Positions 1 to 8,421 of a DNA stretch of 64,000 nucleotides are shown piece by piece. How positions within the stretch are numbered: position 1 is the stretch's first letter; the number at the start of each line of letters is the position of its first letter. Under the pieces are notes generated by a model that was not told the origin of the DNA, ran no database searches, and saw only the letters and a list, made by a program, of their open reading frames with translations. Source of the DNA: Algibacter marinivivus (GTDB taxonomy: Bacteria; Bacteroidota; Bacteroidia; Flavobacteriales; Flavobacteriaceae); the NCBI RefSeq assembly GCF_003143755.1, contig NZ_QFRI01000001.1:1758051-1822050 (forward strand). Direction: 5' to 3'. Made by a program: the position numbers and the translations under genes.

Positions 1-570
1 GGGTTATTATGTGCTGCAAGTATGGCACAATATTATATGGTAGAGCCATATAATCAACAACCACAGCCTAATATCGATATTCCGTTAACACCCCGAATAG
101 AAACCTTTAAGAATGAGATTTGGCACACCAACCTTTATGATTTAACTGCTACAACAAAATCAGAAGATAAAAACGGAGAGATTAATATATCTTCTTTAGT
201 GTCTTTAAAAAATCAAAAAAGAGAGGTTGTTATGGACACGGCATCTATATTTAGTTTAAACTATAAATGTACCAATGATAATGTAGAAATTAAAGTAGCT
301 TCAAATCAAAATATTTCTAATCCTACTGCATTTGTATTACCAATTGCTTCGCCAAATACAGAAAAAATTAAGATAGTTGGAAAAGGCGAAATCACAATTG
401 TTAAACCAAATGGTAAAGTACATATAAAAGCAAATGTAGCTTTAAAGATAAAAGAGGTTTCTGGAAATAGAACATTTAATATGGTACCAGGTATTGAGGC
501 TATTCCTATTGAAGCTTATTTTGATAAAAATCAGAAAGATGGAATTATAATAACCATTAAGGTTAGTTAA
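1..570 (+). CDS. Partial gene, C-terminal part of an unrecognised beta-rich protein
   Basis: The frame is open from the first base, so the 5' end probably lies outside the window. An ATG at 22 exists, but seven codons before it (reading G-L-L-C-A-A-S) continue in frame, so it need not be the real start. The visible part, about 190 residues, alternates short polar and hydrophobic stretches as in a beta-sandwich, and I recognise no catalytic motif. It could be the C-terminal beta-domain of a larger lyase or hydrolase. Alternatively G-L-L-C-A-A-S could be the end of a signal peptide, making this a small secreted protein. The next gene follows after about 110 bases without a visible terminator, so it may head the same transcript as the genes up to 8264. 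Function unknown. Confidence 0.6.
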   Translation, partial: GLLCAASMAQYYMVEPYNQQPQPNIDIPLTPRIETFKNEIWHTNLYDLTATTKSEDKNGEINISSLVSLKNQKREVVMDTASIFSLNYKCTNDNVEIKVASNQNISNPTAFVLPIASPNTEKIKIVGKGEITIVKPNGKVHIKANVALKIKEVSGNRTFNMVPGIEAIPIEAYFDKNQKDGIIITIKVS

Positions 571-680
571 AACTTTTAAATGTTGTATTTGAAAAATTCT
601 AATTATTCACATAGAAAATAGAAATGTTCTACACTTCAAAATGATTTATGAATGAGATGAGTAACATTAAATATAATTTT

Positions 681-1937
681 ATGAAATCAAGACAAATGAA
701 AACAAAACTATTACTTGTAATTCTATTAACAAGCATTAGTTTTTTATCAAACTCACAATCAATAAAATTAACAAACTCCATTATTGATGAAAATGTTGTT
801 TTTGAAGAAAAAGCAGGTCTTGTAGCTGTTGAAGCTGAATTCTTTTATCAACAAACCAAAACAGAAGTTAGACAATGGTATCGTTCTTCTAAGTTTGAAA
901 AACCTATTGTAGAGAGAGATGAAGATACATTACATGTTTATGGTTCCAGTAATAATGCTTATCTAGAGATTTTACCAGATACAAGAGTAACTCATGATGA
1001 TGAATTAATAAAAGGAGAAAATTTCAGTGATGTACCTGGTATTATGGCTACAGTGCATTATAAAATTAAATTTAATACTCCTGGGCGTTATTATGTTTGG
1101 GTAAGAGCCATGAGTACAGGAGGGGAAGATAATGGAATTCATGTAGGTATAAATGGAGAGTGGCCAGAGAGTGGTCAGCGTATGCAATGGTGTGAAGGTC
1201 GAACACACTGGACTTGGGCGAGTAAACAACGTACTAAAGAAATACATTGCGGTATACCTCATAATATTTATTTAGATATTAAAAAAGCGGGCGAACATGA
1301 TATTCAATTTAGCATGCGTGAAGACGGTTTTGAGTTTGATAAGTTTGTTTTAACAAAAGATAAATTTTATAAACCAAAAGGCAAAGGACCAAAAGTGAAT
1401 GCTATTGGTAATCTTCCAAAGCCATATCCTAGTGTTTCAGCTCCTATTATAAAAAAGAATTATTTCAAAACTATTGCGGAAGCTTTACCAGATAATAAAT
1501 GGATTTCTTCACAGCAATTTCCATCTGTTGGTACTGATTTTTATAAAAATGGTAAAAATTGGATGGCTATAAACCCTAAAACACATAAAAAAGCTATAGC
1601 TAGTACTGCATTTAAATTCGAAAGTGGGACTTATGATATTGTTTTTGTAGGGGTTGCTGAAAATGATGGTAGTTCTAAATTTCAAATTTTAATAAACGGA
1701 GAAGAAATTGGAATATATCAACCTCCTTTAACAGATAAAATGTTTGAAGAAGGTGAAAAATCTACAAAAGTTTGGAGAAGGATGAAGTTAAAAAAAGGCG
1801 ATAAAATTACCGTTAAAGCAGAAGTTGGAACCGATGGAAAAGAATTTACACGAGGGCGTTGGGCTGGTATTATATTTACTCCTGTTGGAAAAGGTGAAAA
1901 AATACTAAATGCCCCATCGTCTTATTCTCAAAATTAA
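681..1937 (+). CDS. Secreted carbohydrate-binding-like protein with two beta-sandwich domains
   Basis: Starts are possible at 648, 681 and 696. I chose 681 because it gives a basic n-region followed by a hydrophobic signal peptide ending near S-N-S-Q; the longer version only adds polar residues. The first half begins with a V-A-V-E-A-E-F segment and contains P-G-R-Y-Y-V-W-V-R and later F-E-F-D-K-F-V-L, which resembles the sugar-binding domain found at the C-terminus of GH115 enzymes and in CBM6/35-like modules. The second half (from about residue 260) looks like another jelly-roll, with an I-L-I-N-G-E strand. No catalytic residues are evident. It is 30 bases upstream of the nucleoside-hydrolase-like gene, so the two are probably co-transcribed. 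A glycan-binding role is inferred from fold resemblance only. Confidence 0.65.
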   Translation: MKSRQMKTKLLLVILLTSISFLSNSQSIKLTNSIIDENVVFEEKAGLVAVEAEFFYQQTKTEVRQWYRSSKFEKPIVERDEDTLHVYGSSNNAYLEILPDTRVTHDDELIKGENFSDVPGIMATVHYKIKFNTPGRYYVWVRAMSTGGEDNGIHVGINGEWPESGQRMQWCEGRTHWTWASKQRTKEIHCGIPHNIYLDIKKAGEHDIQFSMREDGFEFDKFVLTKDKFYKPKGKGPKVNAIGNLPKPYPSVSAPIIKKNYFKTIAEALPDNKWISSQQFPSVGTDFYKNGKNWMAINPKTHKKAIASTAFKFESGTYDIVFVGVAENDGSSKFQILINGEEIGIYQPPLTDKMFEEGEKSTKVWRRMKLKKGDKITVKAEVGTDGKEFTRGRWAGIIFTPVGKGEKILNAPSSYSQN

Positions 1938-1967
1938 TAAAGCTAATAACTAAATAAAAAGTAAAAA

Positions 1968-2840
1968 ATGTATAAAATAGTTTTTTTTATAATAGCGGTA
2001 TTATTAATAACAGAAACTACATTTTCACAAATAATTAATCCACCTTTAGGTCGTATAGCTGTAGTTGCTGATGGTAATTCTCCAGATCCAGATGATTTAG
2101 GAGGAACATCAGTTTCTCTTGCACTATTGCGTTCGGCAGGATTAGAAGATAGGTTGGTGCACTATTCACATAGTTGCGATATTGTGCCTTCTAATAGAAT
2201 TTCGAAAGCAGCAGAAAAAGAGCGTCACGCATTAATGCAAACCACTTGTGATGGTACAGCTAGACGTTGGGGAGGATTTGAGCATTTATCCTTTATTGAC
2301 GTTAAATGGAATTTAGATCAAGCTATTCAAGATTTAGCAAAAGCTATTAACCTTTCTTCAGCAAAAGACCCACTTTGGATTGTAGAAGCAGGAGAACCCG
2401 ATTTGATTGGATTAGCTCTGGATGCTTCTTTAAAGTCTAAGCACAAATTTGTAAAGGTTATTACGCATCATCCTGCAAACGACCAAACTGGAGAATTTTA
2501 CGAATGGGAAGAAATTTTAGAGTTTGGCATAGAAGAGGTACGCATCCCAGATCAAAATATCTTATTAAAAGTTGATGAAAAGCAATGGGATTGGGCAAAA
2601 AATCATTCAGATGATAGGTTAAACTGGGTTTGGTTAATGGGAAAAATAGCAGAGACAGATAATGTCGTTAAGTTCCAAAAAGGAAAATGGGACTGTTCAG
2701 ATGCTGGCATGATATATTATTGGATAACTGGAGCTAATATTAACAATGGTGAAATTCAACCTGCTGTATATCAGGTGAGAGAAATGTTATTAAAATATAT
2801 TGAAAATTCTTCTGAAGGAATAAATAAAACAAACCATTAA
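1968..2840 (+). CDS. Secreted nucleoside-hydrolase-fold protein
   Basis: A signal peptide of about 20 residues ends at T-F-S-Q. The mature protein starts with R-I-A-V-V-A-D-G-N-S-P-D-P-D-D-L-G-G. A beta-strand ending in an aspartate-rich loop is the calcium/ribose-binding signature of the inosine-uridine nucleoside hydrolase fold and of the related DUF1593 family. Later W-I-V-E-A-G-E-P-D-L-I-G fits the second beta-alpha unit of that fold. About 290 residues is a normal length for the family. In a polysaccharide locus it is more likely to act on a glycoside than on a nucleoside, but nothing here shows the substrate. The stop codon TAA directly abuts the ATG of the next gene, so translation of the two is probably coupled. 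Confidence 0.65.
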   Translation: MYKIVFFIIAVLLITETTFSQIINPPLGRIAVVADGNSPDPDDLGGTSVSLALLRSAGLEDRLVHYSHSCDIVPSNRISKAAEKERHALMQTTCDGTARRWGGFEHLSFIDVKWNLDQAIQDLAKAINLSSAKDPLWIVEAGEPDLIGLALDASLKSKHKFVKVITHHPANDQTGEFYEWEEILEFGIEEVRIPDQNILLKVDEKQWDWAKNHSDDRLNWVWLMGKIAETDNVVKFQKGKWDCSDAGMIYYWITGANINNGEIQPAVYQVREMLLKYIENSSEGINKTNH

Positions 2841-5675
2841 ATGGAAAACACAAATTGGGTACTTCAATTGTTAGGCCGTATGCATCCACTATTGGTGCAT
2901 TTTCCAATAGGCCTTTTAGTTATTGGATTTATATTAGAATTATTAACTATAAGAGGCAAGCGTAAAGGACTTAGAGAAGGTATAAATTTCATGGTTTATA
3001 TTGGTGCTGGATTTGCAGTGTTTTCAGCACTTTTTGGTTGGTTTTTAAAAACACAAGAAACGTATAGTGGCGATTTAGTAGATAATCATCAATACACAGG
3101 TATAGCAACAGCAGTATTGGCTATAATTACAGCTCTAATTTTAAAAAATAGTTTAAAAAAGCCCGTAGTAAATTTAAAACTATATCGGTTTATGCTTTTT
3201 GCAACAATAGTTTTACTTACCATAGCAGGACATTTGGGTGCTAAATTAACTCATGGCGAAGATTATTTAACTGCTGTTTTGCCAGGTAATAAAAACAAAT
3301 ATAACGACAAAGCAACAGGAGTTTTACTTTCTGAGCTCAAAGCATCAGATTCCTTATCAGAATTACAAAAAGACAAATTAAACTTAGAAGTAAGAGGCCT
3401 TTTTGCTCATAAATGCTACCAATGTCATAGTGAAAACAAACAAAAAGGTGAGTTAGTGCTTGAAACAAAACGAGGTGTTTTCAAAGGAGGGGAAAGTGGA
3501 TTAGCTGTTGTACCAGGCAAGCCGGAAGAAAGTGAAATTTACAGGCGTATTACACTTCCTGCCAATCATAAGGAAGTCATGCCAACCAAAGGTAAATTAC
3601 TGACTTCAGATGAGATTGCACTAGTAAAACTTTGGATTGCAGAAGGGGCACATTGGTCGGATAAAGCAGTGAAAGTTTTTCCTGAAGCAAAATTAGCTTT
3701 AGTAAAACCTGAGCTACCAAAAACCCAAGATATTACTCATCCCATCGATAAATTAATTGATGTTTATTTCGAAAAAAATAATATTGATTGGCAAGACGTT
3801 ATTGACGATAGAGCTTTTATAAGACGTGCCTATATGGATGCTGTTGGATTATTACCTGAACCAAGCGCAGTTAAAGATTTTATAAATGATAATAATCCAA
3901 ATAAAAGAGAAGAGTTAGTTGATAGTTTATTAAATGATAATCAAAATTACACACAGCATTGGTTAAGTTTTTGGAATGATTTGTTGCGAAATGATTATTA
4001 CAGCGTAGGTGGAAAAAAACAAATTACACATTGGCTGTATAGGTCTTTAATGAAAAATAAATCTTATGATCAAATCGTTACCGAGTTGGTAAACCCCGTA
4101 AGAGGTTCAGAAGGTTTCATACAGGGTGTAAAATGGCGCGGTGTTGTTAATGCAAGTCAAAGAACCGAGATGCAAGCGGCGCAAAACATCGGACAATCGC
4201 TTATGGGTGTTAATGTGAAGTGTGCGTCATGTCATAACAGTTTTATTAGTAATCTAACTTTAGACCAAGCCTATGGATTTGCAACTATATTCTCTGATTC
4301 CATATTGGAATTGAATCGATGCGATAAACCTATAGGTAAAATGGCGAAAGTTAATTTTTTGTATCCAGAACTAGGAAGTGTTGAAGGAGAAACAGTTAAG
4401 GATAGATTGTTAAAGCTTTCAGAGGTTATGGTACAGAGAGATAATGGTAGGCTGTATCGCACAGTTACCAATAGGTTTTGGGACAGACTGATGGGACGAG
4501 GTATTGTTGTACCCTTAGACGAAATGGATAATGCACCATGGGATGCTGAGGTACTCGATTGGTTATCGGCAGACTTTATCGATTCGGGTTCAGACTTAAA
4601 ACATTTAATTAGGCGCATCATGACCTCGAAAGTCTATCAACTACCCATGGTCAATTATAAAAAAGAGGAAGATTTAAAAACTAAATATGTCTTTAAGGGC
4701 CCAGTAACGCGTCGATTAAGTGCGGAGCAATTTTCGGATGGTGTAAGTCAAATTATTGCGCCTTTGTACCCACAAGTAGCCTTTAACCCCAATGGAGATA
4801 ATATTAAAGCCATACGCATATGGCACTTAGAAGAAGTGTTAGGTAGAGTAGTTTTACCTGAACCAGGTAAACGATATTTTAGAAAATCATTTAATATTTC
4901 AAAGGAAGCTATAAATAAAGCAGAAATTTTGATTTCGGTGGATAATTCGTATGTCCTTTACCTTAATGGGAAAAAAATATCGCAAAATAAAAATTGGAAG
5001 GAAGTAGATAAAATTGATGTTTCCGAACAATTGCATCCAGGAAAAAACACCATTGCAATTATAGGAGAAAATGGAGGTGCTATTGCAAACCCTGCAGGTA
5101 TATTATTTGCTTTTAAGATTGACTATGAATCTGGTAAAAGCACACTTTTAAAGTCTGATTTGTCTTGGGTGAGTTCTCACGACTTACCTGAAGGAGATTG
5201 GACTGCCGTGGAGTACGATGATAATTCGTGGAAGAAAGTTAGAAATTACAGTACCGGAAATTTTAAAAATTGGGGGCAACTTCTTGATTTTACTTTTAAA
5301 CCGCACAGCGAAAAATTTGCACGTGCTAGTTTGGTAAAACAACACCCATTTATGAAGGCTTTAGGAAGGCCCAGTAGAGAAATTGTTACCACTTCAAGAG
5401 AAGACCAAGCAACCTTATTGCAAGCTTTAGAACTCACAAATGGAGAGTTTTTAAACAGCGTTTTAGAAGAAGGAGCGCAGTCATGGTTAAAAAAATATGG
5501 TGAAGATAGTAGTGCTATTGTCGATAATTTATATGAAAAAGCTTTAAATAGAAAGCCCTCAAATGAAGAAAAAACGATTATGCTAAATGTTTTAGGAGAG
5601 GCACCAGAAGAAGAACAACTGCAAGATGTATTTTGGGCAGTTTTGATGTCGCCAGAATTTCAGTTTATCAATTAA
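2841..5675 (+). CDS. Membrane cytochrome c protein with DUF2231, DUF1549 and DUF1553 domains
   Basis: The N-terminus (residues 1-145) has four hydrophobic segments starting with H-P-L-L-V-H-F-P, typical of DUF2231 membrane domains. A C-Y-Q-C-H heme c motif follows at 192-196 with a K-G-E-L-x-L-E-T segment, as in the planctomycete-type cytochrome c domain. From about residue 295 comes DUF1549, which includes a second C-x-x-C-H (C-A-S-C-H, 461-465), and then DUF1553 from about 530 to the end. A sugar-binding-like jelly-roll is inserted at roughly 666-800 (Y-V-L-Y-L-N-G-K-K). This architecture is known mainly from Planctomycetes and Verrucomicrobia, usually beside a DUF1501 gene, as here. The biochemical role is not known; the hemes suggest periplasmic electron transfer or oxidation. 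It starts on the base after the previous stop codon. Confidence 0.85.
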   Translation: MENTNWVLQLLGRMHPLLVHFPIGLLVIGFILELLTIRGKRKGLREGINFMVYIGAGFAVFSALFGWFLKTQETYSGDLVDNHQYTGIATAVLAIITALILKNSLKKPVVNLKLYRFMLFATIVLLTIAGHLGAKLTHGEDYLTAVLPGNKNKYNDKATGVLLSELKASDSLSELQKDKLNLEVRGLFAHKCYQCHSENKQKGELVLETKRGVFKGGESGLAVVPGKPEESEIYRRITLPANHKEVMPTKGKLLTSDEIALVKLWIAEGAHWSDKAVKVFPEAKLALVKPELPKTQDITHPIDKLIDVYFEKNNIDWQDVIDDRAFIRRAYMDAVGLLPEPSAVKDFINDNNPNKREELVDSLLNDNQNYTQHWLSFWNDLLRNDYYSVGGKKQITHWLYRSLMKNKSYDQIVTELVNPVRGSEGFIQGVKWRGVVNASQRTEMQAAQNIGQSLMGVNVKCASCHNSFISNLTLDQAYGFATIFSDSILELNRCDKPIGKMAKVNFLYPELGSVEGETVKDRLLKLSEVMVQRDNGRLYRTVTNRFWDRLMGRGIVVPLDEMDNAPWDAEVLDWLSADFIDSGSDLKHLIRRIMTSKVYQLPMVNYKKEEDLKTKYVFKGPVTRRLSAEQFSDGVSQIIAPLYPQVAFNPNGDNIKAIRIWHLEEVLGRVVLPEPGKRYFRKSFNISKEAINKAEILISVDNSYVLYLNGKKISQNKNWKEVDKIDVSEQLHPGKNTIAIIGENGGAIANPAGILFAFKIDYESGKSTLLKSDLSWVSSHDLPEGDWTAVEYDDNSWKKVRNYSTGNFKNWGQLLDFTFKPHSEKFARASLVKQHPFMKALGRPSREIVTTSREDQATLLQALELTNGEFLNSVLEEGAQSWLKKYGEDSSAIVDNLYEKALNRKPSNEEKTIMLNVLGEAPEEEQLQDVFWAVLMSPEFQFIN

Positions 5676-5685
5676 AAGTAAAAAA

Positions 5686-7149
5686 ATGGATGTCAATAAA
5701 TCACGTAGAGATTTTTTAAAAAAAATGAGTGCTGCCAGTTTATCAGCAGCAGCAACTACAATTCCAGGATTTAGTTTTTTAAGTTCTTGTTCACCTGAGG
5801 TTCAAAAAATAGCATCTACCGCAGATACTGTTATTTTACTATGGATGGCTGGAGGTATGGCACATACTGAAACGTTTGATCCTAAAGCTTATGTGCCGTT
5901 TGAAAAAGGCGTAGAAAGCAAGCGAGTGTTAAGTACTTTTCCAAAGAAGCCGACTGTAGTTGATGATTTATATTTTTCTGAAGGACTAGAATCTATAGGT
6001 GGTGTAATGGATAAAGGCGCTATAATTCGTTCTTATAAATCGGCCGATTTAGGGCATATTTTACACACGCGTCATCAATACCATTGGCATACTTGCTATG
6101 AACCACCGCAATCGGTTCAAGCACCACATATAGGGTCGTGGATAGCTAAAGAGTTAGGACCTGCAAACCCTGTTATCCCACCATTTATTGCTATGGGACA
6201 ACGTTTTACAATGGGAGAATCAGAAGAACTTAAAGCATTTCACTCCGCTGGATTTTTAGGGACTGAATATGGTCCATTTTTAATTCCGGACCCGTCCAGT
6301 GGTTTAGAAAGTGTACGTCCGCCAAAAGGCATGTCGCTTAAACGTTTTGAAGCACGTTATAAATTATATAAAGAACTCGCCAATAAAAGTGAGGTTATGG
6401 AGCAGGCGAGTGATTATCAGCGCGAGTCTTTAATGCGTTCCATGGAGCAGTCCTATCGTTTATTGAATTCGCCAGAAGCCAAAGTGTTTGATTTATCAGA
6501 AGAGCCAAAAGACGTTTATGATACTTATAATACAGGTCGTTTTGGTTTAGGTTGTTTGTTGGCAAAACGTTTGGCTCAGAATGGTGGGCGTTTTATTAGT
6601 GTGTCTACAGAATACGAACCATTTTTAGGTTGGGATACGCATGAAAATGGACATACGAGACTTATTAAAATGAAACAATTAATAGATAAACCGATAGCTC
6701 AACTCGTTAATGATTTGGACGAATCAGGACATTTAGACAGAACATTAATAATTTTAGCAAGTGAATTTAGTCGTGATGCCATTATGGAAGGCAGACCGGG
6801 TAAAAAAGTGAAAAATCAAGTAAACCAACCTGATATTATTAGAAAAGAAAAACACTACGGCATGCACCGTCATTTCACAGACGGCAGTTCTATTTTGATG
6901 TGGGGTGGAGGCGTTAAAAAAGGCTTAGTGTATGGTAAAACGGCTGATGAAAGACCTTGTTCATCCATAGAAAATCCAGTTGTGATAGATCAAGTGCATC
7001 AATCCATTTATCATGCATTAGGAATTCATCCAGAAACCCATTACGAAATAGAAGGTAGACCATTTTATACCACACCCGATGGTAAAGGTCAACCAATATT
7101 AGATTTATTTGGTAATCCTATGAAATCTTCAAAAGAAAACATCGCTTAA
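5686..7149 (+). CDS. DUF1501 protein, Tat-exported
   Basis: The N-terminus has a twin-arginine motif (S-R-R-D-F-L-K-K, residues 6-13) and a hydrophobic run ending at Cys35 (L-S-S-C), so it may be a Tat-exported lipoprotein. The body matches DUF1501, a family in the alkaline phosphatase/sulfatase-like clan: V-I-L-L-W-M-A-G-G-M near the start, histidine-rich H-T-R-H-Q-Y-H-W, then L-A-S-E-F-S-R and H-Y-G-M-H-R-H. A length of 487 residues is usual. The family is almost always encoded next to DUF1549/DUF1553 cytochrome proteins, and here it follows one after 10 bases. A hydrolase or phosphatase-like activity is suggested by clan membership only. Tat export suggests folding with a cofactor, probably metal, before export. 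Confidence 0.85.
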   Translation: MDVNKSRRDFLKKMSAASLSAAATTIPGFSFLSSCSPEVQKIASTADTVILLWMAGGMAHTETFDPKAYVPFEKGVESKRVLSTFPKKPTVVDDLYFSEGLESIGGVMDKGAIIRSYKSADLGHILHTRHQYHWHTCYEPPQSVQAPHIGSWIAKELGPANPVIPPFIAMGQRFTMGESEELKAFHSAGFLGTEYGPFLIPDPSSGLESVRPPKGMSLKRFEARYKLYKELANKSEVMEQASDYQRESLMRSMEQSYRLLNSPEAKVFDLSEEPKDVYDTYNTGRFGLGCLLAKRLAQNGGRFISVSTEYEPFLGWDTHENGHTRLIKMKQLIDKPIAQLVNDLDESGHLDRTLIILASEFSRDAIMEGRPGKKVKNQVNQPDIIRKEKHYGMHRHFTDGSSILMWGGGVKKGLVYGKTADERPCSSIENPVVIDQVHQSIYHALGIHPETHYEIEGRPFYTTPDGKGQPILDLFGNPMKSSKENIA

Positions 7150-7163
7150 ACTTTAAATCAATA

Positions 7164-8264
7164 ATGACAAAGTCTAAAATTAATCGCAGGACATTTATAA
7201 ATACTACGGCAAAAGCAAGTTTGGGTTTGGCGATTGTTCCTCATTTCAACATATTAAAATCTAAACCAAAAATGTATGATAAAGTCATTGGTCATGGCGA
7301 CTTCAAGTATAAAGTGCATAAATCTTGGGGCGATTTAGATAGAACTATTACACCTGTAAAGAATTGCCATGAAATGGTAATGGATTCCAAAGGCCGGTTG
7401 ATTATGGTAGGCGACAATACCAAAAACAACATCTTAATTTATGATAAATCAGGAAAATTATTAGATTCTTGGGGTATTCGCTATAAAGGAGGTCATGGGT
7501 TATCTATTTGGAATGATGGTTCAGAAGATTTTTTATTCATTTGCGATGCCAAAGGCGAAAGCGTCATAAAAACCACAACAGACGGTAGGGAGCTAATGAT
7601 TCTAGGCCATCCGTCGCAATATGGAGCATACGATAAAAAAGATAAATTTAAACCAACAGAAAGCGCAATTGGTCCCAATGGCGATATTTACATTGCAGAT
7701 GGTTATGGCGCAAATTACATACTTCAATTTACCAAAAACGGCGAATTTATTAGAAAAATAGGCGAGGGTAGAGGCACAGGTCAAAATCAATTTCAAACCG
7801 CCCATGGCGTATGTATCGATTACAGAGGCAAAGGCGAACCTACTTTGTTAATTACGTCAAGAGCAGCAAATTGCTTTAAACGATTTACATTAGACGGTAA
7901 ATATATTGAACAAATTAACTTACCGGGAGCATTTGTATGTCGGCCTGTAATTCATAATGAAAATCTGTATTCTGGGGTATGTTGGTCATCAGATATAGAT
8001 TATATAGAAGGCGATAAGAATACACACCCCTATAATATCAACCCTAAATCAGGTTTTGTTACTATTTTAGATGACAAAGGAAAAGTAGTTTCCAATCCAG
8101 GAGGTACTAAGCCTAAATATAAGAAAGGGAAATTGCAGCGAATGGTGCAAGAGCAGCCCATTTTTCGTCATTGTCATGATGTATGTGTCGATGATGATGA
8201 AAATTTATACGTCTGTCAATGGAATGCCAATAAAGCCTATCCTATAAAATTAGAACGCTGTTAA
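7164..8264 (+). CDS. Tat-exported six-bladed beta-propeller (NHL-repeat-like) protein
   Basis: A Tat signal is visible (N-R-R-T-F-I-N, residues 7-13, followed by a hydrophobic stretch). The rest contains repeated blades with G-x-I-Y-I-A-D-G-Y, F-I-R-K-I-G-E-G-x-G and G-Q-N-Q-F elements, the usual NHL/peptidylglycine-lyase-like propeller pattern. Near the C-terminus a cluster H-C-H-D-V-C-V-D-D-D and a final Cys could bind metal or form a disulfide. It lies 14 bases after the DUF1501 gene and shares its unusual export route, so the two probably work together. The role is unknown; binding or lyase/lactonase-like chemistry are both possible for this fold. Confidence 0.75.
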   Translation: MTKSKINRRTFINTTAKASLGLAIVPHFNILKSKPKMYDKVIGHGDFKYKVHKSWGDLDRTITPVKNCHEMVMDSKGRLIMVGDNTKNNILIYDKSGKLLDSWGIRYKGGHGLSIWNDGSEDFLFICDAKGESVIKTTTDGRELMILGHPSQYGAYDKKDKFKPTESAIGPNGDIYIADGYGANYILQFTKNGEFIRKIGEGRGTGQNQFQTAHGVCIDYRGKGEPTLLITSRAANCFKRFTLDGKYIEQINLPGAFVCRPVIHNENLYSGVCWSSDIDYIEGDKNTHPYNINPKSGFVTILDDKGKVVSNPGGTKPKYKKGKLQRMVQEQPIFRHCHDVCVDDDENLYVCQWNANKAYPIKLERC

Positions 8265-8365
8265 CTCATTTTTTTTACAATTTAAGAGACTTGACAGGTT
8301 TTAAAAAATGTCAGATCTGATACTTCAATAGTTTTTTCTGTTAAAATGAACTCTACAATGTTAGT

Positions 8366-8410
8366 CAAGACAGTACAGGATACTTTTCGTTTGCAATACA
8401 CCTAATTTTA
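8366..8410 (+). promoter_or_regulatory. PUL box 1 with -7 element
   Basis: CAAGA-CAGTA-CAGGATA (8366-8382) is followed by CTTTT. The -7-like element TAATTTTA starts at 8403, exactly 27 bp after the start of CAGGATA. It serves the T9SS clan GH-A gene at 8422. Confidence 0.7.
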
Positions 8411-8421
8411 AACAAAAAAAC

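Noticed and set aside
8295-8324. TGACAGGTTTT and TCAGATCTGATACTT upstream of box 1
   Set aside because: They resemble degenerate box copies or a weak hairpin, but no -7 element is found at 26-27 bp and the 10-bp spacing fails.
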